Origin: Ruegeria arenilitoris
GTDB lineage: Bacteria; Pseudomonadota; Alphaproteobacteria; Rhodobacterales; Rhodobacteraceae
Reading direction: 5' to 3'
NCBI RefSeq assembly: GCF_013031355.1
Contig: NZ_WPZO01000006.1
Location: 124,001 to 188,000, forward strand
DNA: 64,000 bases
Made by a program: the position numbers and the translations under genes. Below, piece by piece: positions 17,712 to 24,918 of the stretch. Position 1 is the first letter of the stretch. Each line of letters starts with the position of its first letter. The notes beneath the pieces were generated by a model. The model was not told where the DNA came from, searched no databases, and was given only the letters and a program-made list of their open reading frames with translations.

Positions 17712-18029
17712 TCAGATTTCCAAATCTGCGATATCAGCGCCGGCATTCAATGCCTCGTGAACCCATTGCGGTTTGCGTCCACGGCCTGACCAGGTTTGTT
17801 CCGGGTTGGCCGGATTTTTATATTTCGCTCTGGTTTTTGCGCTTTTGGACGGCTTGGCTGCGCCATCCGAGAGTTCCGAAAGAGAAAACCCAAATTCCGC
17901 TGCGGCTTTTTCTGCGGCTTGCAGCGCCTCTTTACGCTCGCGCTTTTCCGCGCTTTTGAGTGCAGCTTCTACCTGGTCACGCAATTCCAGCAGTTCTTTG
18001 CGCGACATTTTCTCAAGGCTGATCGCCAT
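17712..18029 (-). CDS. H-NS family nucleoid-associated regulator (HvrA-like)
   Basis: This 105-residue protein has the H-NS layout: an N-terminal coiled-coil dimerisation part ([36 protein letters not shown]) and a C-terminal DNA-binding core with [21 protein letters not shown]. The order matches HvrA of Rhodobacter capsulatus. The start [13 protein letters not shown] at 18029 has a purine-rich ribosome site; an upstream ATG at 18041 (MEKEMAIS) or 18104 is less likely. It lies 123 bp downstream of ecm and before deoD. HvrA-type proteins act globally on A/T-rich promoters; the targets here are unknown. Confidence 0.9.
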   Translation of the reverse strand: MAISLEKMSRKELLELRDQVEAALKSAEKRERKEALQAAEKAAAEFGFSLSELSDGAAKPSKSAKTRAKYKNPANPEQTWSGRGRKPQWVHEALNAGADIADLEI

Positions 18030-18152
18030 TTCTTTCTCCATTCCGAAAAACGCCACGAATGGGCGTAATAGTCCACCGTATTTCCAAATCCGGTTTTTAT
18101 CCATCCCTTACTAAAGGGCAATAGATTTGAAGGTGAAAATGGAAATGCGTCG

Positions 18153-20120
18153 TTATTCGGCCGCAATATTCTGTGGATCGACCAGAGTCACGATATCGCC
18201 CATGATTGCATTAAGCTCAAAATTCTTGGGTGTATAGATTTTGGAAACACCCATTGCTTTGAGTTTAGCTGCGTCTTCATCGGGAATGATCCCTCCAACG
18301 ATCACGGGAACATCGTCCAGACCGGCCTCGCGCAGGCGGGTCATGACATCCTGCACCAACGGGATATGGCTGCCGGACAGGATCGACAGGCCGATCACGT
18401 GGGCTTTATCTTCAATCGCGGCTGCAATGATTTCTTCGGGCGTCAGGCGGATACCCTCATAGCTGATATCCATGCCGCAATCGCGAGCGCGGAAGGCGAT
18501 CTGTTCGGCGCCGTTCGAGTGACCGTCGAGACCCGGTTTGCCGACCAGGAATTTCAGACGGCGGCCAAGCTTGTCGCTAACCGCATCGACGGCGGCGCGC
18601 AGGTAGTCCAATCCTTCGGTCTTGTTCGAGACCGACCCGGAAACGCCGGTCGGGCCGCGATAGGTGCCGTAAGCCTTGCGCATTTCCTCGGCCCATTCGC
18701 CAGTTGTGACGCCAGCCTTTGCAGCGGCAATCGACGGCTCCATGACATTCGCTCCGGTCTGCGCTGCTTCGCGCAGCGCGTCCAACGCAGCCGAAACAGC
18801 CGCGTCGTCCCTCTCTGACCGCCACTCGTTCAACCGGGCGATCTGTTCCTGTTCCACCGCTGGGTCGACGACCATGATGCCGCCATCCTCGGTCTGCAGC
18901 GGTGAGGGTTCACCCTCGGTCCATTTGTTTACGCCGACAACGACGGTTTCATTGCGTTCGATCCGGTTCAGACGTTCGGCATTCGAATCGACCAGACGCG
19001 ATTTCATGTATTCGATCGAGGCGACCGCGCCGCCCATTGAATCCAAGTTCGCCAGTTCGGCCCGTGCGCCTTCTTTCAGTTCCTCGACCTTGGCATCCAC
19101 GGCCGGGTTGCCATCAAACAGGTCGCCGTACTCCAGCAGGTCGGTCTCATAAGCCAGGATCTGTTGCATCCGCATCGACCATTGCTGATCCCACGGGCGG
19201 GGCAGGCCAAGCGCCTCATTCCATGCGGGAAGCTGCACCGCGCGAGCCCGCGCCTTTTTCGACAGGGTTACAGCCAGCATTTCGATCAGGATGCGGTAGA
19301 CGTTGTTTTCCGGCTGCTGTTCAGTCAGACCCAGCGAGTTCACCTGCACCCCATAGCGGAAGCGGCGGAACTTGGGGTCTTCGACGCCGTAGCGATCTTT
19401 CAGAATCTCATCCCAAAGGTCGACAAAGGCGCGCATCTTGCACATCTCGGTGACGAAACGGATACCGGCGTTCACGAAGAACGAAATCCGGCCGCAGAGC
19501 GCCGGGAAATCCTCGGCGGGGACGCGGGGGCGCAGTTCGTCCAAAACGGCGATGGCGGTGGCCAGCGCATAGGCCAATTCCTGTTCCGGCGTCGCACCGG
19601 CCTCTTGCAGGTGATAGGAACACACGTTCATCGGGTTCCATTTCGGCACGTTGGTGTAGCAATACTCGGCCACGTCCGCGATCATCTTCAGCGATGGTTT
19701 CGGCGGGCAAACGTAAGTACCTCGGCTGAGATACTCCTTGATCAGGTCGTTCTGAACCGTGCCCTGCAGCTTGGACACATCCGCGCCCTGTTCCTCGGCC
19801 ACCGCGATATACAGCGCCAGCAGCCACGGTGCCGTAGCGTTGATCGTCATCGAGGTGTTCATCTGCTCCAACGGAATCTGGTCGAACAGAACCCGCATGT
19901 CGCCCAGATGGCTGATCGGCACGCCCACCTTGCCGACCTCACCCCGCGCCAGCGTATGGTCGCTGTCATACCCGGTCTGAGTCGGCAGATCGAAAGCCAC
20001 CGACAGGCCCGTCTGACCCTTGGCCAGATTCCCGCGATACAGCGCGTTCGACGCTTTGGCGGTGGAATGACCGGCATAGGTTCGGATGAGCCAGGGGCGA
20101 TCTTTCTGCGTCTGCGTCAT
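18153..20120 (-). CDS. ecm: ethylmalonyl-CoA mutase
   Basis: This 655-residue adenosylcobalamin-dependent mutase converts (2R)-ethylmalonyl-CoA to methylsuccinyl-CoA. The N-terminal catalytic barrel starts with KDRPWLIRTYAGHSTAKASN, and the pattern GLSVAFDLPTQTGYDSD (residues 38-54) distinguishes this clade from methylmalonyl-CoA mutase. The cobalamin domain shows DGHSNG (Asp532, His534, Gly537), SILSGSH (579-585) and the GG pair at 609-610. Length is normal for the family. It is divergently placed relative to the acyltransferase gene and close to ccr, the enzyme before it in the pathway. Confidence 0.97.
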   Translation of the reverse strand: MTQTQKDRPWLIRTYAGHSTAKASNALYRGNLAKGQTGLSVAFDLPTQTGYDSDHTLARGEVGKVGVPISHLGDMRVLFDQIPLEQMNTSMTINATAPWLLALYIAVAEEQGADVSKLQGTVQNDLIKEYLSRGTYVCPPKPSLKMIADVAEYCYTNVPKWNPMNVCSYHLQEAGATPEQELAYALATAIAVLDELRPRVPAEDFPALCGRISFFVNAGIRFVTEMCKMRAFVDLWDEILKDRYGVEDPKFRRFRYGVQVNSLGLTEQQPENNVYRILIEMLAVTLSKKARARAVQLPAWNEALGLPRPWDQQWSMRMQQILAYETDLLEYGDLFDGNPAVDAKVEELKEGARAELANLDSMGGAVASIEYMKSRLVDSNAERLNRIERNETVVVGVNKWTEGEPSPLQTEDGGIMVVDPAVEQEQIARLNEWRSERDDAAVSAALDALREAAQTGANVMEPSIAAAKAGVTTGEWAEEMRKAYGTYRGPTGVSGSVSNKTEGLDYLRAAVDAVSDKLGRRLKFLVGKPGLDGHSNGAEQIAFRARDCGMDISYEGIRLTPEEIIAAAIEDKAHVIGLSILSGSHIPLVQDVMTRLREAGLDDVPVIVGGIIPDEDAAKLKAMGVSKIYTPKNFELNAIMGDIVTLVDPQNIAAE

Positions 20121-20264
20121 AGCGGGTCCTCATGCATTGCGTGGGCAAGAAAATTACGTTCATGGGTTCTAAAGCGCAATTTTCGGGATATGTCAATTCG
20201 CTGCGTCGCGGCATATATGGTTCTTCAGATTGTAGGTGCCACGGTTTGGTGGCAGGGTGCGCGC

Positions 20265-21653
20265 ATGACTCAGACCGTGGAACTTCCGCTTTGGCTGTTT
20301 TTGCTGATCCTGGTGTTTGCCGCGGTCACGCTGGCTTCGCATTTTCTTTTCCCATCGGTGCGCTGGTTTTTTCGCCGTCGCCTTGAGCGCGCCGTCAGGC
20401 GCCTGAACACACGCCTGCAACGGCCGATCCAACCGTTCAAACTGGCACGGCGGCACGACATGATTCAGCGGCTGATCTATGACCCGCAGGTCGGGCAGGC
20501 CGTTCAGAATTTTGCGCGCGAGGAACGTGTCCCCGAGGCCGTGGCCTTTGAAACTGCCCGCCGCTATGCGCGCGAGATCGTTCCGTCCTTTTCCGCTGTG
20601 GCATATTTCAGCGTCGCCATTCGTTTGACCCGGATGCTGAGCAATGCGTTCTATAATGTGCGGCTCAGCTACATGGATGAGCAGGCACTGAGGGAAATCG
20701 ACCCCGATGCCACCGTCGTGTTCGTCATGAATCACCGCAGCAACATGGACTATGTGCTGGTCACCTATCTGGCGGCGCAGCAATCGGCCTTGTCCTATGC
20801 AGTGGGCGAGTGGGCGCGGGTCTGGCCGCTCAGCCGCCTGATCCGGGCAATGGGGGCTTACTTTATCCGCCGTAAATCGGGCAGCGAGCTGTATCGGCAG
20901 GTGCTGGCCTGTTACGTGCGCCACGCGACCGAGGCGGGGGTGACGCAGGCGATGTTCCCTGAGGGCGGCCTCAGCCTGACCGGCGCGCTGGCGCGACCCA
21001 AGCTTGGTCTGCTGAAATACATTATCGACGCAAGCGACCCCGACGGGCGCGACGTGGTCTTTGTGCCGGTTGCCCTGAATTATGATCGGGTACTTGAGGA
21101 TACGATCCTGACCAAGGCGGCCCTGGGCAATGAACGCCGGTTTCGCGCCCGGATCGGGGTGATCACGTGGTGGATCCTCAAACAGATCGGGCGACGACTA
21201 GTTGGACGCTATCAGCGATTCGGCGTGGCCTCGGTGCGGTATGGGCGGCCTGTTTCACTGCGGGCTTTCCGGGCGGATCACGACGCCAACCTGATGACGG
21301 ATTTGGCGCGCGATCTGATGGTAGGCATCAAGGCGGCGATTCCATTGGTTCCGGGACCCGCTGCGTGCTGGCTGGTGCGCGAGAAGGGTGAGATCCCCGA
21401 AGAAGACGCCGTGCAGTTGATCGATCAGCTTTTGCGACGCAACGGAACAACCGAGCCCTTGGAGCGCTCGGCAATCGAGGCGAGTATCCAGCAATTGGTC
21501 GATCGGCGTATCCTGAAACGCGAAAACGGGAAAATATCCTCGACAGGTCAAAGGGTTGACCTTCTGGACTATTACGCAGCCTCGGCGCCAGTGGACGCGA
21601 AAACGGCTCTTGCTGCGCCCGCAAAAGAAATTTCTGCGCCCGCTGGGTCATAA
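20265..21653 (+). CDS. membrane-associated 1-acylglycerol/glycerol-3-phosphate acyltransferase family protein
   Basis: This 462-residue protein belongs to the PlsC/PlsB acyltransferase superfamily. The catalytic HX4D motif is NHRSNMD (His157, Asp162) and the phosphate-binding motif is FPEGGLS (231-237). A single N-terminal hydrophobic helix (LWLFLLILVFAAVTLASHFLF) anchors it. Its length and the central RMLSNAFYNV and YFIRRKSGSELYRQVL segments resemble the glycerol-3-phosphate acyltransferases of this group. The start MTQTVELPL at 20265 is preferred; an in-frame ATG at 20217 gives 16 more residues. The first acylation step of phospholipid synthesis is the likely role; substrate is inferred. 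Confidence 0.85.
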   Translation: MTQTVELPLWLFLLILVFAAVTLASHFLFPSVRWFFRRRLERAVRRLNTRLQRPIQPFKLARRHDMIQRLIYDPQVGQAVQNFAREERVPEAVAFETARRYAREIVPSFSAVAYFSVAIRLTRMLSNAFYNVRLSYMDEQALREIDPDATVVFVMNHRSNMDYVLVTYLAAQQSALSYAVGEWARVWPLSRLIRAMGAYFIRRKSGSELYRQVLACYVRHATEAGVTQAMFPEGGLSLTGALARPKLGLLKYIIDASDPDGRDVVFVPVALNYDRVLEDTILTKAALGNERRFRARIGVITWWILKQIGRRLVGRYQRFGVASVRYGRPVSLRAFRADHDANLMTDLARDLMVGIKAAIPLVPGPAACWLVREKGEIPEEDAVQLIDQLLRRNGTTEPLERSAIEASIQQLVDRRILKRENGKISSTGQRVDLLDYYAASAPVDAKTALAAPAKEISAPAGS

Positions 21654-21704
21654 AATTACAAAATACACTCAAAATATGTTGCAATATTTCTCTGCGGCCA
21701 ATAT

Positions 21705-21737
21705 CTCATCGGGTAGAGCACGCGATTCTGCATCGCG
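21705..21737 (+). other. tRNA-like D-arm plus anticodon-arm fragment in the ccr leader
   Basis: The stretch CTCATCGGGTAGAGCA (21705-21720) matches a tRNA D-arm (CTC/GAG stem, A14, G18-G19 and A21 equivalents). It is followed without gap by a 5-bp stem CGCGA/TCGCG around a 7-nt loop TTCTGCA (21721-21737), the exact geometry of an anticodon arm. No T-arm or acceptor stem can be drawn, and loop position 37 is a C, which is rare in tRNAs. It is therefore not an intact tRNA gene. It sits 28 bp before the ccr start codon. Confidence 0.45.
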
Positions 21738-21765
21738 GCAATGAGTTTGAATAAAGGAGGCCAAC

Positions 21766-23052
21766 ATGGCTCTGGACACCGACAGCGGTATCGCGACTTA
21801 CGACGCGCCGGAAAAAGACCTCTATGAGATGGGTGAAATCCCTCCGATGGGGTTTGTGCCCAAGAAAATGTACGCATGGGCGATCCGTAAAGAACGCCAC
21901 GGCGAGCCGGACACCGCCATGGTGCAAGAAGTGGTGGACGTCCCCGAACTGGACAGCCACGAGGTTCTGGTGTTGGTGATGGCCGCGGGCGTGAACTACA
22001 ACGGTGTCTGGGCCTCGCTGGGCAAGCCGATCTCGCCGTTTGACGGCCACAAGGCCCCTTATCACATCGCCGGTTCGGATGCGTCGGGCATCGTCTGGGC
22101 GGTAGGTTCGAAAGTGACCCGTTGGAAAGTCGGTGATGAGGTTGTCATCCACTGCAACCAGGATGATGGCGACGACGAAGAATGCAACGGTGGCGACCCG
22201 ATGTATTCGCCCAGCCAGCGGATCTGGGGTTATGAGACGCCGGACGGATCGTTCGCGCAGTTCACCAACGTTCAGGCGCAGCAGCTGATGCCGCGTCCCA
22301 AGCATCTGACCTGGGAAGAAAGCGCCTGTTACACGCTGACGCTGGCAACGGCCTACCGGATGCTGTTCGGTCACGAACCGCACGACCTGAAGCCGGGTCA
22401 GAACGTTCTGGTCTGGGGCGCATCGGGTGGTCTGGGCTCTTATGCAATCCAGCTGATCAACACCGCAGGCGCCAACGCGATTGGTGTGATTTCGGACGAA
22501 AGCAAGCGTGACTTCGTCATGGGGCTGGGCGCCAAGGGCGTTCTGAACCGCAAGGACTTCAACTGCTGGGGTCAGCTGCCTACGGTGAACACGCCGGAAT
22601 ATGCCGAGTGGTTCAAAGAAGCCCGCAAATTCGGCAAGGCCATCTGGGACATCACCGGCAAGGGTGTGAACGTCGATATGGTGTTCGAACACCCGGGCGA
22701 AAGCACCTTCCCGGTCTCGACCTTCGTGGTGAAAAAGGGCGGCATGGTCGTGATCTGCGCCGGCACAACCGGCTATAACCTGACCTTCGACGTGCGCTAC
22801 ATGTGGATGCACCAGAAGCGCCTGCAGGGTTCGCACTTTGCGCACCTGAAACAGGCAGCCGCCGCCAACCAGCTGATGGTCGAGCGCCGTCTGGACCCCT
22901 GCATGTCGGAAGTGTTCTCGTGGAATGAACTGCCCGAGGCGCACATGAAGATGATGCGCAACGAGCATAAGCCGGGCAACATGTCGGTTCTGGTTCAGGC
23001 CCCGCAGACCGGTATGCGTACTCTGGAAGAGGTTCTGGACGCCCGCGGTTGA
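21766..23052 (+). CDS. ccr: crotonyl-CoA carboxylase/reductase
   Basis: This 428-residue medium-chain reductase carries out NADPH-dependent reductive carboxylation of crotonyl-CoA to (2S)-ethylmalonyl-CoA, the committed step of the ethylmalonyl-CoA pathway. The GVNYNGVW segment (Asn79) and the GSHFAHLKQ segment supply residues of the CO2 pocket described for this family. The NADP fold has GASGGLGSYAIQL. The N-terminal MALDTDSGIATYDAPEKDLYEM region and length fit Ccr rather than plain crotonyl-CoA reductases. The start has a strong ribosome site (aaaggagg). A terminator follows, so ccr is a single-gene unit. Confidence 0.98.
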   Translation: MALDTDSGIATYDAPEKDLYEMGEIPPMGFVPKKMYAWAIRKERHGEPDTAMVQEVVDVPELDSHEVLVLVMAAGVNYNGVWASLGKPISPFDGHKAPYHIAGSDASGIVWAVGSKVTRWKVGDEVVIHCNQDDGDDEECNGGDPMYSPSQRIWGYETPDGSFAQFTNVQAQQLMPRPKHLTWEESACYTLTLATAYRMLFGHEPHDLKPGQNVLVWGASGGLGSYAIQLINTAGANAIGVISDESKRDFVMGLGAKGVLNRKDFNCWGQLPTVNTPEYAEWFKEARKFGKAIWDITGKGVNVDMVFEHPGESTFPVSTFVVKKGGMVVICAGTTGYNLTFDVRYMWMHQKRLQGSHFAHLKQAAAANQLMVERRLDPCMSEVFSWNELPEAHMKMMRNEHKPGNMSVLVQAPQTGMRTLEEVLDARG

Positions 23053-23075
23053 ATCGCAGGTAAATAAATCTCAGG

Positions 23076-23115
23076 CGCCCGCGAATCGGCTTGTCGGTTC
23101 GCGGGCGTTACTTTG
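23076..23115 (+). terminator. rho-independent terminator of ccr
   Basis: cgcccgcgaa (23076-23085) and ttcgcgggcg (23098-23107) form a perfect 10-bp stem with a 12-nt loop, followed by ttactttg. It starts 24 bp after the ccr stop codon. Confidence 0.85.
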
Positions 23116-23224
23116 TGGTCAATAGGTTTATTCTTTTCAGTGCGTTACCATCGTTAACCCCGCTGTTTTTGGGGAGTAGAAACCAGTGAATAGCCTAAAA
23201 AACATTGCACATGTTATGGTTGTG

Positions 23225-23240
23225 TTAACCCTTCGTTAAC
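23225..23240. promoter_or_regulatory. CtrA-type site TTAA-N7-TTAAC before the luxR unit
   Basis: TTAA (23225-23228), a 7-bp spacer and TTAAC (23236-23240) match the full CtrA consensus exactly. It lies 19 bp upstream of the ATG of the 72-residue gene that leads the luxR unit. A further GTTAACC half-site occurs around 23153-23159. In roseobacters CtrA and quorum sensing are linked, so CtrA control of this unit is plausible. Confidence 0.6.
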
Positions 23241-23258
23241 CGTTTCGGAGAGACCCTG

Positions 23259-23477
23259 ATGGCGCAGAATGAGTGGATACTGGACGTGTTGTCGGACCTC
23301 AACGCCTTCGCTGTTGAGAACGGTTTGATCGCGCTGGCCGAGCAGTTGGATGACACCAAGCTGATCGCCGCAGCCGAGATCGCGTCCAAGAAGGCTGAGG
23401 TACGGACGCCGGCGGATGGGAACAAAACTCGATATGAGCCAAGTCCTGGAGGACTTGGAAAACACCAGCACGCTTGA
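23259..23477 (+). CDS. small conserved protein overlapping luxR
   Basis: This protein of up to 72 residues starts MAQNEWILDVLSDLNAFAVENGL and continues with LAEQLDDTKLIAAAEIASKK, a helical, cytosolic pattern that I recall from short proteins encoded next to luxR genes in roseobacters. The last 20 residues or so are low in structure and coincide with the first codons of luxR in another frame (about 60 bp overlap). The start has an RBS (ttcggagag). The function is unknown; the overlap suggests translational coupling with luxR. Confidence 0.72.
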   Translation: MAQNEWILDVLSDLNAFAVENGLIALAEQLDDTKLIAAAEIASKKAEVRTPADGNKTRYEPSPGGLGKHQHA

Positions 23478-24135
23478 AGAACTAAGCACCGTTGCTGTCC
23501 GGTTGCGCGACAGGCTGAAGGTCGAACACCTCATATACCATTGGGTCGATGGCGCCGGAGATCAATACGGCTATACGACCTATCCCGATGCCTGGGCCGA
23601 GCGCTATCAAGAGAGAAATTATCACCGGATCGATCCTGTCATTCTGGGCTGTTTCCAGCGGTTCCACCCGGTCGATTGGAAAACGCTGGATTGGTCCAGC
23701 AAGGTGGCCAAGGCTTTCCTGAAGGACGCGCAAAGTCATGGGGTTGGAAATCAAGGTTATTCGATCCCGATCCGAGGACCGAAGGGGCAATTTGCCTTGT
23801 TCACCCTGAACCATACTTGCGACGATGAAGCATGGCAAAAATTCATCGACCGGTATGGTCGCGAACTGATTCTTATCGCGCATTACTTCAACCGCAAAGC
23901 GCTGGAATTCGAAAGTGATCGTCAGCCCGATTCCTCACGTGGCCTATCGCCGCGTGAAGTGGATGCGATGACCCTGCTTGCACTGGGCTACAGCCGGGCG
24001 CAGGTTGCCCATTCGCTATCCATTTCCGAGCATACGCTGCGCGTTTACATCGAAAGCGCCCGCGCCAAACTTGGGGCGCAGAACACCACCCACGCCATCG
24101 CCACGGCGCTCAGCCGGGGATTAATAGTGGTTTAA
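23416..24135 (+). CDS. luxR: LuxR-family quorum-sensing regulator
   Basis: This 239-residue autoinducer-binding transcription factor has an N-terminal acyl-homoserine-lactone domain with the conserved Trp60, Tyr64, Asp73-Pro74 and Trp88/93. The C-terminal LuxR helix-turn-helix is LSPREVDAMTLLALGYSRAQVAHSLSISEHTLRVYI, including the usual Glu, Leu and Gly. Start at 23416 (MGTKLDM) or 23434 (MSQVLED) cannot be decided; both have weak ribosome sites, in line with coupling to the overlapping upstream gene. luxI follows 84 bp later, so this is very probably its cognate receptor. A CtrA-type site overlaps its stop codon. Confidence 0.95.
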   Translation: MGTKLDMSQVLEDLENTSTLEELSTVAVRLRDRLKVEHLIYHWVDGAGDQYGYTTYPDAWAERYQERNYHRIDPVILGCFQRFHPVDWKTLDWSSKVAKAFLKDAQSHGVGNQGYSIPIRGPKGQFALFTLNHTCDDEAWQKFIDRYGRELILIAHYFNRKALEFESDRQPDSSRGLSPREVDAMTLLALGYSRAQVAHSLSISEHTLRVYIESARAKLGAQNTTHAIATALSRGLIVV

Positions 24136-24136
24136 C
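24121..24136. promoter_or_regulatory. CtrA-type site TTAA-N7-TTAAC before luxI
   Basis: TTAA (24121-24124), tagtggt, TTAAC (24132-24136) is a second exact match to the CtrA consensus. It overlaps the luxR stop codon and ends 83 bp before the luxI ATG. A single TTAACC half-site follows at 24172-24177. Confidence 0.55.
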
Positions 24137-24181
24137 AGGCGTACGCCGCACGAACGGGAAATTAACCGTGACTTTGTACCC

Positions 24182-24208
24182 CCTTCGTTCCTGCACAGGA
24201 CGACAAGG
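24182..24208. promoter_or_regulatory. imperfect dyad before luxI
   Basis: ccttcgttcctg, a central ca, and caggacgacaagg form an imperfect palindrome (core CCTG-CA-CAGG) ending 11 bp before the luxI ATG, next to its aagggg ribosome site. It could be an operator, for example for the LuxR regulator, or a weak mRNA hairpin. It is not a consensus lux box. Confidence 0.35.
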
Positions 24209-24219
24209 GGAAAAAAGTC

Positions 24220-24858
24220 ATGTTGCGCTATCTGTTTGCTGATGAGCTTTACAAGTTTCCGGACTTGGCCGACGGAATGTTCCGGGACCGCGCGGATCAG
24301 TTCAAAACCCGGCTGGGCTGGGATGTCCACGTCAATGAAAAAGGAGAGGAGCGGGATCAGTATGACGACCTGAACCCCCTGTACGTGATCTGGGAAGAAG
24401 AGGATGGCAGCCACGGCGGTTCCATGCGCGTACTGCCGACCACCGGACCTGTGATGGTGAACGAGGTGTTTGGGCATCTGACCGGGGGCAAGCCGATCTG
24501 CAGCCCTCTGATCTGGGAGGTGACACGCTTTTGTCTATCCCGCAGGGCCAGCCCGCATACGGCAGGGGCGATCATGCTCAGCGGTGGTGAGATGATGGAA
24601 GGGTTCGGCCTGACGCATATCGCCGGCGTCTTTGATGCGCGCATGATCCGGATTTACCGGTTGATCGGGTCTTCGCCTGTCGTTTTGGGCACCGAAGGCA
24701 AGGGACGCGATCAGATTTCGGTGGGGCTGTGGCCCTATTCGGCCGAGGATTGCAACCGTGTCGCCGTACGTGCGGGCATCCAGCGCGAGCTGTCTCGGCT
24801 GTGGTTCAAGACCGCCTTTGGCACCGGACGGCAGCATCGATTTGCCCTGTCGGCCTGA
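24220..24858 (+). CDS. luxI: acyl-homoserine-lactone synthase (LuxI family)
   Basis: This 212-residue enzyme makes N-acyl-homoserine lactone from S-adenosylmethionine and an acyl carrier. Nearly all conserved LuxI positions are present at family numbering: Arg24, Phe28, Trp34, Asp47, Asp50, Arg70, Phe84, Glu100 and Arg103. The core motif is SMRVLPTTGP and WEVTRFCLSRR. Acyl-chain specificity cannot be read from sequence. It follows luxR on the same strand, with its own upstream region containing a CtrA-type site and a dyad. Confidence 0.97.
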   Translation: MLRYLFADELYKFPDLADGMFRDRADQFKTRLGWDVHVNEKGEERDQYDDLNPLYVIWEEEDGSHGGSMRVLPTTGPVMVNEVFGHLTGGKPICSPLIWEVTRFCLSRRASPHTAGAIMLSGGEMMEGFGLTHIAGVFDARMIRIYRLIGSSPVVLGTEGKGRDQISVGLWPYSAEDCNRVAVRAGIQRELSRLWFKTAFGTGRQHRFALSA

Positions 24859-24894
24859 TCGCACGAAAACCCCAATCCCTCTCTGGTGATAGCG

Positions 24895-24918
24895 GGCGCG
24901 GCCCTGTAGGGTCGCGCC
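24895..24918 (+). other. hairpin flush against the helicase start codon
   Basis: ggcgcg (24895-24900) and cgcgcc (24913-24918) pair, and an inner ccc/ggg extends the stem, so a stable stem ends exactly one base before the ATG at 24919. No T-run follows and no clear ribosome site is seen. It may end luxI transcripts weakly or limit translation of the helicase. Confidence 0.4.

Noticed and set aside
19164..20264. A 367-residue N-terminal extension of the acyltransferase
   Set aside because: The extension is the antisense of ecm; the acyltransferase fold begins with a membrane helix right after MTQTVELPL.
21700..21765. A complete tRNA gene before ccr
   Set aside because: Only D-arm and anticodon arm can be drawn; T-arm, acceptor stem and CCA region are missing, and position 37 is C.
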